Source: Providencia burhodogranariea DSM 19968
GTDB taxonomy: Bacteria; Pseudomonadota; Gammaproteobacteria; Enterobacterales; Enterobacteriaceae
Direction: 5' to 3'
Length of the DNA: 52,403 bases
Assembly (NCBI RefSeq): GCF_000314855.2
Contig: NZ_KB233222.1
Span: 2,440,530 to 2,492,932 of the forward strand
Shown: in pieces, positions 41,861-52,147 of the stretch
How positions within the stretch are numbered: position 1 is the first letter of the stretch
How the letters are laid out: every line of letters starts with the position of its first letter
The notes under the pieces: model-generated
What the model was told of the DNA's origin: nothing
Databases searched by the model: none
What the model saw: the letters and a program-made list of their open reading frames with translations, nothing else
Position numbers and translations under genes: made by a program

Positions 41861-43028
41861 CGCGACCGAACATAAGACAGATACTCAAGATCCGTGGGCA
41901 GATGCCTCGGTTACAGAAACTCCTCAACAAAATAATACAACTAGCACATCAGTTGACGATGACCCGTGGGGAATGAGCTCTGAAAGTAGTCATTCAACCG
42001 AGAGTGACCCTTGGGGAAGTACTCCTGATACAGGAAGTACAACAGATACAGGTGGAAGTGATTGGCTAGATGCGGCACCAACGGACAGCATTGTGCCTGA
42101 ACACTTTAATATTATGGATCCGTTCCAGCATACTCTTATACCGCTCGATTCTTGGGTTGCTCATGCGATTGACTGGATAGTATTGCATTTTCGTCCTGTT
42201 TTTCAGGGGATCCGAGTCCCAATTGACTTTATCCTTAGTGGGTTTGAACAATTTTTAACCTCAATGCCATCACTTGTCGCGATTGTTTTATTTGCTTTAA
42301 TCGCATGGCAACTTGCTGGTCGAGTTATGGGTATCGCAACTTTTGTCTCAATGATTGCAATTGGTGCTATCGGTGCTTGGTCTGAAGCAATGGTTACACT
42401 TTCATTAGTGCTCACTTCCTTGCTCTTTTGTCTCATTATCGGGCTACCTCTTGGTATATGGCTTGCGCGTAGTGACAAAGCCGCCAGCATTATTCGGCCA
42501 TTACTAGATGCCATGCAAACAACACCTGCTTTTGTTTATTTAGTACCAATAGTGATGCTATTTGGTATCGGTAACGTACCTGGAGTTGTGGTAACAATTA
42601 TATTCGCCTTACCTCCGATTATTCGTTTGACCATTTTAGGGATCAAACAAGTTCCAGCTGATTTGATCGAAGCCGCAGAATCATTTGGGGCAAGCCCTCG
42701 TCAATTATTGTTTAAAGTACAACTACCTTTAGCAATGCCAACGATCATGGCTGGGGTTAACCAAACCTTAATGCTCGCACTTTCCATGGTTGTTATCGCA
42801 TCAATGATTGCGGTTGGTGGTTTAGGCCAAATGGTATTACGAGGTATTGGCCGTCTTGATATGGGCCTCGCATCCGTTGGTGGTGTTGGAATAGTAATAC
42901 TTGCGATTGTACTTGACCGTTTAACTCAATCTCTGGGTAAAAATAGTCGTGGTAAAACGCTTGGTCGCTGGTATCACAAAGGTCCTATTGGGCTTATCAC
43001 TCGCCCATTTAGTAAAAAAACAGATTAA
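41850..43028 (+). CDS. proW: glycine betaine/proline ABC permease ProW
   Basis: The 392-aa permease of ProU has a long hydrophilic N-terminal tail (about residues 1-95) followed by membrane segments and the EAA loop [19 protein letters not shown]. The tail contains three DPW motifs ([24 protein letters not shown]) and is longer than in E. coli (354 aa). It overlaps proV, so the two are coupled. proX comes only after 432 bp of ERIC repeats. Confidence 0.96.
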   Translation: MSNNATEHKTDTQDPWADASVTETPQQNNTTSTSVDDDPWGMSSESSHSTESDPWGSTPDTGSTTDTGGSDWLDAAPTDSIVPEHFNIMDPFQHTLIPLDSWVAHAIDWIVLHFRPVFQGIRVPIDFILSGFEQFLTSMPSLVAIVLFALIAWQLAGRVMGIATFVSMIAIGAIGAWSEAMVTLSLVLTSLLFCLIIGLPLGIWLARSDKAASIIRPLLDAMQTTPAFVYLVPIVMLFGIGNVPGVVVTIIFALPPIIRLTILGIKQVPADLIEAAESFGASPRQLLFKVQLPLAMPTIMAGVNQTLMLALSMVVIASMIAVGGLGQMVLRGIGRLDMGLASVGGVGIVILAIVLDRLTQSLGKNSRGKTLGRWYHKGPIGLITRPFSKKTD

Positions 43029-43030
43029 TC

Positions 43031-43060
43031 CCCCTAAATAATTCTAAGTATGGCGGGACA
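43031..43060. repeat. ERIC ends fused (deleted copy)
   Basis: CCCCTAAATAATTC joins directly to TAAGTATGGCGGGACA. Only the two outer ends of an ERIC are left. Confidence 0.6.
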
Positions 43061-43436
43061 GATACCCTAAATAATTCGAATTGCATCTAGGCGGCAAATG
43101 AAGCTATCACGGGAAGCATACATAAGTATGTGACTCGGGTAGCTGAGTGCAGCCAACAACGAGACAATTCGAAGTATGGCGGGACAGATACCCTAAATAA
43201 TTCGAATTGTATCTAGGCGGCAAATGAAGCTATCACGGGGAGCATACATAAGTATGTGATTCGGGTAGCTGAGTGCAGCCAACAACGAGACAATTCGAAG
43301 TATGGCGGGACAGATACCCTAAATAATTCGAATTGTATCTAGGCGGCAAATGAAGCTATCACGGGGAGCATACATAAGTATGTGACTCGGGTAGCTGAGT
43401 GCAGCCAACAACGAGACAATTCGAAGTATGACGGGA
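43061..43436. repeat. three tandem ERIC copies in the proU operon
   Basis: Three near-identical copies start at 43061, 43187 and 43313, a strict 126-bp period. Each begins GATACCCTAAATAATTCGAA and carries the core palindrome CATACATAAGTATG and the right end AATTCGAAGTATG. They differ by only a few bases. They separate proW from proX, within 25 bp of the proX start. Confidence 0.9.
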
Positions 43437-43460
43437 AAACGACAAACAGAGGTATCAACA

Positions 43461-44459
43461 ATGAAAAAGCCTATAATCTTGGCAACAGCACTGACCACCC
43501 TTCTTGCCGTTCCATTCGCTAATGCCGAAGATCTCCCCGGCAAAGGAATAAAGGTCAGCCCAGTTCAAAGCACTATCAGCGAGGAAACTTTCCAAACGTT
43601 GTTAGTTGCAAAAGCGTTAGAAAAACTTGGCTATGAAGTTGCTCCAATTCAAGAGGTCGACTATAACGTTGCCTATGCTTCTATTGCCAATGGAGATGCG
43701 ACTTACTTAGCAACTAGCTGGGTACCGCTACATAATGCACAATATGATGCCGCTGGAGGAGATAAAGCGTTTTATCGCCAAGGTAACTATGTTGTCAATG
43801 CAGCACAAGGTTACTTGATCGATAAGAAAACTGCGGAAAAATATAATATAACCAATATTGAGCAGTTAAAAGACCCTAAAATTGCCAAGTTATTCGATGC
43901 TAATGGTAACGGTAAAGCTGATTTAACCGGTTGTAATCCAGGTTGGGGTTGCGAAGCGGCTATCAATAACCATTTAAAAGCTTATGAATTAGAAAAAACC
44001 GTTGACCATAATCAAGGTAACTATGCCGCAATGATGGCGGATACCATGACACGATACAAAGAAGGTAAGCCAATTCTCTATTACACATGGACACCTTATT
44101 GGATCAGTGATGTATTAAAACCCGGCCGAGATGTTGTTTGGTTAGAAGTCCCCTTCTCTTCAATGCCAAACGGTGAAAAAACTGATACTAAGTTACCTAA
44201 TGGTAAAAATTATGGTTTCCCGCCAAATACCATGCACATTGCCGCCAATAAAAAATGGGCTGCAGATAATCCAGCAGCAGCAAAATTATTTGAAATCATG
44301 AAATTACCTATTTCAGATATTAATGCGCAAAATTTGAGAATGCATAATGGTGAAGCTTCACAAGCTGATATTCGTCGCCATACTGATGCCTGGATTAAAG
44401 CTCACCAATCAACCTTCGATGGCTGGGTTGAGCAAGCACGTAAAGCTGCCGATAAATAA
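43461..44459 (+). CDS. proX: glycine betaine/proline binding protein ProX
   Basis: The periplasmic binding protein of ProU. The signal peptide is [22 protein letters not shown], 22 aa, and the mature protein has the betaine cage tryptophans in TSWVPLH and TWTPYW. The conserved Cys pair is in GCNPGWGC. The open frame begins at 43428 inside the last ERIC copy, but AGAGG at 43448-43452 marks the ATG at 43461 as the start. The protein is 332 aa and closely matches E. coli ProX. Confidence 0.96.
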   Translation: MKKPIILATALTTLLAVPFANAEDLPGKGIKVSPVQSTISEETFQTLLVAKALEKLGYEVAPIQEVDYNVAYASIANGDATYLATSWVPLHNAQYDAAGGDKAFYRQGNYVVNAAQGYLIDKKTAEKYNITNIEQLKDPKIAKLFDANGNGKADLTGCNPGWGCEAAINNHLKAYELEKTVDHNQGNYAAMMADTMTRYKEGKPILYYTWTPYWISDVLKPGRDVVWLEVPFSSMPNGEKTDTKLPNGKNYGFPPNTMHIAANKKWAADNPAAAKLFEIMKLPISDINAQNLRMHNGEASQADIRRHTDAWIKAHQSTFDGWVEQARKAADK

Positions 44460-44485
44460 TATTTTTCTATTTTTTATAATCAATT

Positions 44486-44513
44486 GCCACCTTAAGTAAG
44501 GTGGCTTTTTTTG
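44486..44513 (+). terminator. rho-independent terminator of proX
   Basis: Arms GCCACCTT (44486-44493) and AAGGTGGC (44498-44505), a four-base loop, then TTTTTTTG. Confidence 0.85.
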
Positions 44514-44539
44514 TTTAAGCTAATATTCTCCATTCTTAG

Positions 44540-44555
44540 GGGCTGTTGATCTTTG
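44540..44555. mobile_element. solo IS5-family terminal repeat
   Basis: GGGCTGTTGATCTTTG is identical to the left end of the IS at 7663. It is preceded by TTAG, a target-type sequence. No matching right end was found downstream, so this is an IS remnant. Confidence 0.5.
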
Positions 44556-45418
44556 AAGGTCTATTTTTATTCGCATTAAAATGTCCTTGAGTGAGGTAAA
44601 AAGAAGTAAGGCACATGGTTAACTACTTAGTCGATTAAGTCAGAGCCTAGCAATACAGTGAAAATTTACTTTTAATCAACTCGAAGATTATTTTTTATTC
44701 GCATTTTGAATTTCCGGCAATATTTTTTAACCGTCAAAATATGTCACATCATTATATTGCTATTATTTCAATCAATTAGTACAGTAAAAATAGATAGCAA
44801 AGGTCAATTTATTCTAGAGGAAACAAATTGAATTTTAACTTAGATCATCCTTATTTGTATTAGAATTATGATGATAAAAACGTAATTTTATAAATACATG
44901 AACAGTGTGACATGTCACGTTTCATAACAAGAAATGGCTATTTTAACTATAAAAAATGTCAGATTAACTCTATTAATTCAATGAGTTATTCTTTATTCAT
45001 AGTTCTTACACAATGAGCAACACCATTAAATAATTATAACATCATTATAATTTCAATTATTCAATGAATAACAAAATTAATTAATCATATAATTTATTCA
45101 CTTGATGTATATGACCAATTTGATTGTGATAAATCATTCTTGAACAATAGATCTTAGCATTGATGTTAATTATTAATTTTTTTATTGAATATTCAGCTTA
45201 GTGACTAGATATTGCCTCTCAACAATAGAATTTCGCCCATTTGACGACTCCCCACTCAATTAGGCGAGATATTACATGCTAATTTGATAAAAAAAAAATA
45301 GACGTAAATAATACAGATAATTGGTCATTCTAATCATACATATTGGCAACATCTACTATGCAATTTTAAATATGAAGAGTATATAGTAGTCACCATACTT
45401 ATTATTGGCGAATGATTA

Positions 45419-46618
45419 ATGAACAAAGCTCCTCAAACAGAACTCACCACAGGTTTAGTCATCTTAATGGCCGTCGCAACAGGACTCATTGTTGCTAGCA
45501 ATTATTATGCTCAACCCCTTCTTGATACAATCGCAACTCAATTCAATTTAACGACGAATATGGCTGGCTTTATTGTCACTTCCGCTCAATTAAGTTATGC
45601 AGCAGGATTGCTATTCTTAGTTCCACTTGGTGATCTATTTGAGCGTAAGCGCCTTATTTTAGTCATGACATCATTATCAGCGGTTGGTTTGCTTATCACT
45701 GCACTCTCTAGCCATGTTTGGCAAATTCTCCTTGGAACCGCGCTAACGGGACTATTTTCAGTGGTCGCTCAAGTACTTATTCCGATGGCTGCATCACTTG
45801 CTAAACCAAGTCAACGAGGTAAATCTGTCGGCATTATCATGAGTGGCCTGCTGCTTGGGATCCTACTTGCCAGAACGGTTTCTGGTGCAGTCGCAATGAT
45901 TGGTGGATGGCGTGCTATCTATTGGGTGGCTTTTGGAATACTGATCTTACTCATTATTGTAATGGCGCGTAAGCTACCAAGGTATCATCAAAAAGCTAAC
46001 CTTAACTATTTTCAGCTGCTTTTTTCGATTGGTCGCTTATTTTATACAACCCCCGTCTTCACTATTCGTGCATTACTCGGTGCGCTAACTTTCGCTAACT
46101 TTGCCTTACTTTGGACAGCAATGGCTTTTTTACTCGCCAATCCTCCCTTTAATTATTCAGAAGGAACCATTGGCCTTTTTGGGTTAGTCGGTGCAGCCGG
46201 AGCACTCATGGCTTCCCAAGCTGGCAACTTAGTTGATAAAGGTAAAGGTAAGAGAATCACAACGCTAGGATTGATTTTACTGCTGATGTCATGGATACCA
46301 ATTGGTTTCGCAAAGGATTCACTTATTGCATTTATTATTGGTGTATTAATCCTCGATATTGCTGTCCAAGCTGTCCACGTTACCAACCAAAGCACTCTAT
46401 ATCGTATCCTTCCTGAGGCTCGTAACCGCCTCACTGCTGGCTATATGACAAGTTATTTTATTGGCGGTGCTTTAGGGTCTTTATTATCTGGTTATGCCTT
46501 TGAAAAGGCTGGTTGGGAAGGTGTTGCTATCTCTGGAGGCATATTGTGTGTTATCAGCCTAATAGTCTGGATAATAGGTATTCGATTTGATCCATCGATA
46601 TCCCCATCTGATGAATAA
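45419..46618 (+). CDS. MFS transporter, YgaY-like
   Basis: A 399-aa major facilitator with about 12 membrane segments. The motif-A loop GDLFERKRL is between segments 2 and 3, and the N-terminus has NYYAQPLLDTI. By position (between proVWX and mprA) it corresponds to ygaY, which is a pseudogene in E. coli K-12. The substrate is not known; related DHA1 proteins export drugs or small metabolites. Assignment of family is firm, function is open. Confidence 0.85.
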   Translation: MNKAPQTELTTGLVILMAVATGLIVASNYYAQPLLDTIATQFNLTTNMAGFIVTSAQLSYAAGLLFLVPLGDLFERKRLILVMTSLSAVGLLITALSSHVWQILLGTALTGLFSVVAQVLIPMAASLAKPSQRGKSVGIIMSGLLLGILLARTVSGAVAMIGGWRAIYWVAFGILILLIIVMARKLPRYHQKANLNYFQLLFSIGRLFYTTPVFTIRALLGALTFANFALLWTAMAFLLANPPFNYSEGTIGLFGLVGAAGALMASQAGNLVDKGKGKRITTLGLILLLMSWIPIGFAKDSLIAFIIGVLILDIAVQAVHVTNQSTLYRILPEARNRLTAGYMTSYFIGGALGSLLSGYAFEKAGWEGVAISGGILCVISLIVWIIGIRFDPSISPSDE

Positions 46619-47235
46619 ACAGCTACGTTAGTGAGAAAATAATCTGTAGGCATTCTGCGCATTGTAAGATAACGATGCGGTAACGCTACCGTGAGAAAGA
46701 TGACGGATATAATAATCACAAGTTTTTACTAATGATTTTATAATGTAATAATTACTCTAGCAAAAGTCATCACATGGCATAGTTAAATAAAAAATATACC
46801 TTAAGCAAAAATTATAATATAATTTACATCAGTAATTATTACTGTAGTACATGATAAATCATAGTTTGACTTAAATTTACCTGCACTTATTTTTAGATTA
46901 AAAATTTATAAATATTCCCATGCAATGATAACAAGAGTGGTCAATGGCTATAATTACATGATTTTATTTTATTTACTTTGTTATTGTCAGTATTAAAAAC
47001 AAAATAATATGATGATATTTCAAGCATAAAGTAATTAAAAAGGCAGAAAAATATAATTCCGCTATACTGAGTCGAGTAAATTACATTCATAAAATTTATG
47101 AATTATATGTCGTTATCAAAATAAATTTGTTAGCATCAATTAACTACAATTGCTAATTTTAGCTTTTGATATGCCATTTAGATGGTTGATGACAGTTGTA
47201 ATCTTACCAACTGAAACTAATAAGGTATCCAAATA
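46619..47235. other. MFS-mprA intergenic region
   Basis: About 615 bp of AT-rich DNA; in E. coli ygaZ and ygaH lie here and are absent. Promoter signals are not clear. A TATACT hexamer at 47063-47068 has no good -35 partner. No ORF or repeat is supported. Confidence 0.5.
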
Positions 47236-47760
47236 ATGGAAAGTTCATTTACCCCGACAGAAGAGCTGCTAAATGCTCGTGTCGCGCAACAAGATTCGCA
47301 TAACAATCCTATCCCTTATCAGGAGATTCTCTTAACACGCCTGTGTATGCATGTTCATGGCAAGTTACTTGAATCTCGTAACAATATGCTAAAAGCGCAA
47401 GGAATTAATGAAACACTTTTCATGGCGCTAATGATCTTAGATACAAAAGATTCTCGTAGTATTCAACCTTCAGAATTAAGTGCTGCGCTGGGTTCTTCAC
47501 GTACAAATGCAACACGTATTGCCGATGAGCTTGAAAAGAATGGTTGGATTGAACGCAAAGAAAGCCACAATGATCGCCGTTGTTTGCATCTCCATATCAC
47601 AGAAAAAGGCTCTGAATTTTTAAGTGGGTTACTTCCACCTCAACATGATGCCTTGATAGATATTTGGTCAGTATTAGACGCCGACGAGCAACAGCAATTG
47701 AATAAATTAATGCGTAAATTATTAATAAAGCTTGATTCTATTAAAGATTGTAGTAAATAA
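47236..47760 (+). CDS. mprA: MarR-family repressor MprA (EmrR)
   Basis: The 174-aa MarR-type repressor of emrAB responds to uncouplers and phenolic compounds. The winged-helix centre [29 protein letters not shown] (about residues 94-122) is nearly identical to E. coli. It lies 220 bp upstream of emrA in the same direction. Confidence 0.95.
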   Translation: MESSFTPTEELLNARVAQQDSHNNPIPYQEILLTRLCMHVHGKLLESRNNMLKAQGINETLFMALMILDTKDSRSIQPSELSAALGSSRTNATRIADELEKNGWIERKESHNDRRCLHLHITEKGSEFLSGLLPPQHDALIDIWSVLDADEQQQLNKLMRKLLIKLDSIKDCSK

Positions 47761-47980
47761 ATAATTGACCATTATAATGTTGTGGATAATGTATTTGAGC
47801 CATCTATAAGCTAAAAAACGAAAAAAGACTTTTCTGTCTGCACGATTTCGTTATCCTTTCTACTTATGCTTACGATATTCATCGAGCAAAAATATTAATT
47901 ATCGTCTCTGTTTCCAGTGGTTAACTTTAACTACTGGAAACATTCGTGATCCAAGCGCAAATGAGCGGAGAAACACCAGT

Positions 47981-49162
47981 ATGAGTTCCCATGAGGAAAT
48001 GCAATCTACACCTAAACCACAACCTGATAAAAAAAGACAACGTAGAAATATATTGATGTTTCTCACATTCCTTTTTATTGCTATTGGCATTGGTTGGGCA
48101 ATTTACTGGTTTTTCGTTTTACGCCATTATGAATCTACTGATAATGCCTATGTAGCGGGTAACCAAGTTCAAATTCAATCTCAAATCTCAGGCAGTGTCA
48201 TGACAGTCAATGTTGATAATACTGACTTTGTGAAAAGTGGTACCGTTCTTGTTGAACTCGATCCCAAAGATGCTCAATTGGCGTTAGATAAAGCAAAAAC
48301 AGCTTTGGCAAATAGCGTTCGCCAGTCCCACCAGCAGATTGTTAATAGCCGTCAATATCAAGCAAATATTGATATGAAACGCTCTGAATTAATCAGCTTA
48401 CAAAATGACTTAAAACGCCGTGAAGTTCTTGGAAGTAGTAACCTTATTGGTAAAGAAGAGCTTCAACATGCAAGAGAAGCTGTTGTTAGCGCCAAAGCAT
48501 CTCTTGCTGTTGCCATAGAACAATTAAATGCAAATAATGCCATCATTCTCGATACTCCTCTCGATAAACAACCGGCCGTTGAAGAAGCTGCGACAGAGGT
48601 CAGAAATACATGGTTAGCCTTGCAAAGAACAAAAATTGTTAGTCCTGTTGATGGCTACGTCTCACGTCGTAGTGTGCAAGTAGGCTCTCAAATCACTACA
48701 GCAACGCCTCTGATGGCAATTGTTCCTTCTGAAGGAATGTGGGTAGATGCAAACTTTAAAGAAACTCAGCTAGTGGATATGCGCATTGGACAACCAACAA
48801 AAGTAACAACAGATTTCTACGGTAAAGACCTTATTTTTGATGGTACTGTTGTCGGTTTCGATATGGGTACAGGCAGCGCATTTTCACTACTCCCAGCACA
48901 AAATGCCACAGGTAATTGGATTAAGGTTGTCCAGCGTTTGCCTGTCCGCATTGCGCTTAATACTCATCAGCTTGAAGAGCATCCTTTACGTATTGGCTTA
49001 TCCACTGAAGTCGTAGTCGATACGTCGAATAAAGACGGTAAAGTACTCTCAAAGGGTTTACGTGATGCTCCCGCTTATCACACATCTGCACTTGCGATTG
49101 ATTTAACACCTGCGGACAAAATAGTTACTGATATCATTAATAATAACTCAGGCAACAAATAA
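47981..49162 (+). CDS. emrA: multidrug efflux membrane fusion protein EmrA
   Basis: This periplasmic adaptor links EmrB to TolC. A single membrane anchor (about residues 22-46) is followed by lipoyl/barrel-sandwich and coiled-coil domains of the HlyD type. The protein has 393 aa. GGAGA lies before the ATG. emrB follows after 14 bp. Confidence 0.95.
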   Translation: MSSHEEMQSTPKPQPDKKRQRRNILMFLTFLFIAIGIGWAIYWFFVLRHYESTDNAYVAGNQVQIQSQISGSVMTVNVDNTDFVKSGTVLVELDPKDAQLALDKAKTALANSVRQSHQQIVNSRQYQANIDMKRSELISLQNDLKRREVLGSSNLIGKEELQHAREAVVSAKASLAVAIEQLNANNAIILDTPLDKQPAVEEAATEVRNTWLALQRTKIVSPVDGYVSRRSVQVGSQITTATPLMAIVPSEGMWVDANFKETQLVDMRIGQPTKVTTDFYGKDLIFDGTVVGFDMGTGSAFSLLPAQNATGNWIKVVQRLPVRIALNTHQLEEHPLRIGLSTEVVVDTSNKDGKVLSKGLRDAPAYHTSALAIDLTPADKIVTDIINNNSGNK

Positions 49163-49176
49163 ACCGAGGCGTAACT

Positions 49177-50715
49177 GTGACAAATGCTCCATTAACAGGC
49201 TCTAAACTTGCATGGATGACGATCGCCCTTTCACTCGCGACATTTATGCAAGTTTTGGACTCGACAATCGCAAACGTTGCCATACCAACCATATCCGGTA
49301 ACTTGGGAGCGTCCAACACCCAAGGCATATGGGTAATTACTTCATTTGGTGTTGCCAATGCAATATCCATCCCTGTCACAGGGTGGCTTGCCCGCCGAAT
49401 TGGTGAAGTTAAGTTATTTTTATGGTCTACCGGTTTATTTGCACTAACATCATGGTTATGCGGTATTTCAGGCAGCTTGGAAATGCTGATCCTCTTTCGA
49501 GTTTTACAAGGTCTGGTTGCCGGGCCACTGATCCCGTTATCTCAAAGCTTATTATTGAATAACTATCCGCCGCTAAAACGGAATATGGCTTTGGCGCTAT
49601 GGTCGATGACTATCGTGGTTGCCCCCATTTGTGGGCCAATTCTTGGTGGTTATATTAGTGATAACTACCATTGGGGGTGGATATTCTTTATCAACGTACC
49701 ACTCAGTATCGCCATTATTTTTGCCATTATGCGCACACTTAAAGGCAGAGAAACTAAGATATCAATTAATCCAATTGATACTGTTGGGTTAGTGCTGCTT
49801 GTCGTGGGTATCGGGGCATTGCAGATCATGCTTGACCAAGGTAAAGAGCTGGATTGGTTTAATTCGACAGAGATCATCGTCTTGACTGTAGTTGCTGTCG
49901 TAGCTATTGTTTTCTTGATTGTTTGGGAGCTGACTGATGACCACCCCGTGGTTGATCTTTCACTATTTAAAGAACGCAATTTCACCATTGGCTGCCTTGC
50001 ATTAAGCCTAGCTTACATGCTCTATTTCGGTACCATTGTTCTAATACCCCAATTACTACAAACAGTTTATGGCTACACCGCAACTTGGGCAGGACTCGCC
50101 TCAGCCCCAGTAGGGTTACTGCCATTATTGATCACACCGATTATTGGCCGATTTGGTAATCGCATTGATATGCGCTATCTGGTCACCTTTAGCTTTATAG
50201 TTTATGCTGCTTGTTATTACTGGCGTGCCTATACTTTCGAGCCTGGTATGAGCTTCGCTGCTGCTGCTTGGCCTCAGTTTGTTCAAGGCTTGGCAATTGC
50301 CTGCTTCTTTATGCCTCTCACTACCATTACATTGTCTGGCTTACCTCCAGAGAGAATGGCATCCGCGTCAAGTCTATCGAATTTTACGCGAACATTAGCT
50401 GGGGCGATTGGTACATCAATCACCACGACAATGTGGACACAAAGAGAAGCCATGCATCATGACAATTTAAGCGAATTTGTGAATCCTTTTAACGTCAACT
50501 CACAACACATGTACAGTGAATTGGCTCGAATGGGTATGAATGATATTCAAAGTGCAGCTTACCTTGCAAAAAGTATTACCGATCAAGGATTAATCATCTC
50601 TGCCAATGAAATTTTCTGGTTATCGGGTGGCGTGTTTATCCTATTGATAGTCATTATTTGGTTTGCAAAACCCCCATTTAGCCCAGGATCAAAAAGTAGC
50701 GGAGGTGCTCATTAG
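49177..50715 (+). CDS. emrB: multidrug efflux MFS transporter EmrB
   Basis: A 14-segment DHA2-type proton antiporter, 512 aa, exporting CCCP, nalidixic acid and similar hydrophobic drugs with EmrA and TolC. The start is GTG at 49177, preceded by GAGG; motif LDSTIANVAIPTI is near residues 26-38. luxS, which follows in E. coli, is not here. Confidence 0.95.
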   Translation: MTNAPLTGSKLAWMTIALSLATFMQVLDSTIANVAIPTISGNLGASNTQGIWVITSFGVANAISIPVTGWLARRIGEVKLFLWSTGLFALTSWLCGISGSLEMLILFRVLQGLVAGPLIPLSQSLLLNNYPPLKRNMALALWSMTIVVAPICGPILGGYISDNYHWGWIFFINVPLSIAIIFAIMRTLKGRETKISINPIDTVGLVLLVVGIGALQIMLDQGKELDWFNSTEIIVLTVVAVVAIVFLIVWELTDDHPVVDLSLFKERNFTIGCLALSLAYMLYFGTIVLIPQLLQTVYGYTATWAGLASAPVGLLPLLITPIIGRFGNRIDMRYLVTFSFIVYAACYYWRAYTFEPGMSFAAAAWPQFVQGLAIACFFMPLTTITLSGLPPERMASASSLSNFTRTLAGAIGTSITTTMWTQREAMHHDNLSEFVNPFNVNSQHMYSELARMGMNDIQSAAYLAKSITDQGLIISANEIFWLSGGVFILLIVIIWFAKPPFSPGSKSSGGAH

Positions 50716-50739
50716 TATAATATTCAAGCTCTGCATATG

Positions 50740-50845
50740 CCCCAAAATAAATAGAGATTCATGTAAGTAACAAATGAAGCTATCCCGATGAGCAGAAAGG
50801 AGTACTGTGATTCGGGTTGCTGATCGAAGTAAATTCCCATATGAC
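50740..50845. repeat. degenerate ERIC after emrB
   Basis: CAAATGAAGCTATCCCGATG and GTGATTCGGGTTGCTGA match the ERIC arms of the copies at 43061-43436 with several changes. The ends are worn. Confidence 0.55.
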
Positions 50846-50906
50846 TTAAAGCCTAATGGTGTAGACTGCTATTTTTCAGTTTATACGCATACTTAGCATA
50901 AATAAC

Positions 50907-51449
50907 TTATTGATTATTCATGATTGTTTGAACAATTTCTTCATACCATTTTGAGTCAATAGTTTGTTGAAACTCCGCGCGAACGATCATGCCTTCCAAT
51001 AGCGTGAATATCTTTTCCGACTTGGCAAGACGCTCAGGATCATCCTTAGAAATATTAGATAAAATAATCTGCTTAATTTCTGTTTTATGCTCAATTGCGA
51101 TTGCTATTATTTCATCATCACTGTATTTAAATTCCGATAATGCATGCATAAACATACATCCATTAAAATCATCAGATTTAAACCACGCAAAATGCCAATC
51201 TAGAAGAGCCTTTATTCTATTTTCTTGGGTTTCTCTTTCCAGAATATATGCGCTAAGTGACTCAATAAAATTGAGGTGCCGCTGTTGCAGAATCGCTTTT
51301 ATTAATCCGTTTTTTGAACCAAAAGACCGATATAGCGATGTCTTTGATATGCAAGCCTCATCTCTAATCTGGTCAACACCTACAGCACCATAACCATATC
51401 GATTAAATAAATTTTCTGAAATATCAATAATATGTTCTTTGACACTCAT
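50907..51449 (-). CDS. TetR-family repressor
   Basis: A 180-aa regulator. The N-terminal helix-turn-helix includes VDQIRDEACISKTSLYRSFG (about residues 25-44), the usual TetR layout. The C-terminal domain has no closely recognised ligand family. It is divergent from the HPP-family gene with 83 bp between the starts, where two copies of a palindrome lie. It probably represses both genes. Confidence 0.85.
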   Translation of the reverse strand: MSVKEHIIDISENLFNRYGYGAVGVDQIRDEACISKTSLYRSFGSKNGLIKAILQQRHLNFIESLSAYILERETQENRIKALLDWHFAWFKSDDFNGCMFMHALSEFKYSDDEIIAIAIEHKTEIKQIILSNISKDDPERLAKSEKIFTLLEGMIVRAEFQQTIDSKWYEEIVQTIMNNQ

Positions 51450-51466
51450 TTATTTCACCTTTCCCT

Positions 51467-51495
51467 TTGCAAATGGAACAGATCTGTACCATATT
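51467..51495 (+). promoter_or_regulatory. candidate promoter of the HPP gene
   Basis: TTGCAA (51467-51472) and CATATT (51490-51495) are 17 bp apart. The first operator palindrome lies between them. Confidence 0.4.
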
Positions 51496-51517
51496 ATTAG
51501 TTAGTACAGATCTGTTC
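51476..51517. promoter_or_regulatory. TetR operator, two palindromes
   Basis: Arms GAACAGATCTGTAC (51476-51489) and GTACAGATCTGTTC (51504-51517) form a perfect 14-bp inverted repeat. Each arm contains the 10-bp palindrome ACAGATCTGT (51478-51487 and 51506-51515), 28 bp apart. Confidence 0.75.
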
Positions 51518-51532
51518 ACACTGGAGTGTAAC

Positions 51533-52069
51533 ATGAAATATTTAAAAGGAGGAGGATCCCTTCCTCCCAAAGAACATTCGTTACAAATTATCAAAGGCTT
51601 TATTGGGGGTAGCATTAGCATACTTTTATTAGGCTATCTTACCCAAATTTCCAACAGTGAATGGCTAATGGCACCTTTTGGAGCAAGTTGTGTCATCCTG
51701 TACGCTGCCTCTAAAGCGCCTTTTGCGCAGCCAAGGAATGTGATCGGAGGCCATGTTCTATCAGGATTCATTGGGCTAGTAATGCTTTATTTATTTGGTA
51801 ACAACTTAGTTTCTGTCGCCTTAGGTGTAGGCATTGCGTTATCTTTAATGCAATATTTCAGAGTGACTCATCCACCAGCTGGGGCAAATCCTTTAGTTAT
51901 TATGCTGACAGGGCAACAAAGTTTAGTGAATTGGGATTATTTGCTTAATCCAATACTCAGCGGGAGCGTGCTATTAGTTATGATTGCCTTTATTATGAAT
52001 AACCTAGGGAAAAAAAGCCATTGGCCTGTTTATTGGCATGGTGTTACATTTAATAAAAAAGACAAATAA
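51533..52069 (+). CDS. HPP family membrane protein
   Basis: A 178-aa protein with about four to five membrane segments and the HPP motif HPPAGANP at residues 113-120. HPP proteins are found with nitrite transport in cyanobacteria (NitT), but the function in enterobacteria is unclear. GGAG precedes the ATG at 51533; a longer frame from 51467 runs through the operator and is rejected. Under TetR control, an inducible import or export role is plausible but not shown. Confidence 0.8.
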   Translation: MKYLKGGGSLPPKEHSLQIIKGFIGGSISILLLGYLTQISNSEWLMAPFGASCVILYAASKAPFAQPRNVIGGHVLSGFIGLVMLYLFGNNLVSVALGVGIALSLMQYFRVTHPPAGANPLVIMLTGQQSLVNWDYLLNPILSGSVLLVMIAFIMNNLGKKSHWPVYWHGVTFNKKDK

Positions 52070-52147
52070 CAAAACTACCGATAGGCGTTTTAGCTATCAT
52101 CATTCTCCCTTCCCTACGATTGTAAATATTGCCTCCGCGGTGTTAAT

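Larger units (their letters stand above)
44460..45418. other. AT-rich region between proX and the MFS gene
   Basis: About 960 bp without a recognisable gene. It holds the proX terminator and a solo IS end (44540-44555). The rest is very AT-rich and shows no conserved ORF, repeat array or RNA that I recognise. Confidence 0.5.

Noticed and set aside
43061-43436. A CRISPR array
   Set aside because: The 126-bp period has no short repeat with unique spacers; the whole unit repeats and matches ERIC.
44556-45418. Short open frames in the AT-rich gap before the MFS gene
   Set aside because: They are short, lack ribosome-binding sites and have no recognisable similarity.
51467-51532. A 22-residue extension of the HPP protein
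   Set aside because: It reads through the operator palindromes; the ATG at 51533 has GGAG upstream.
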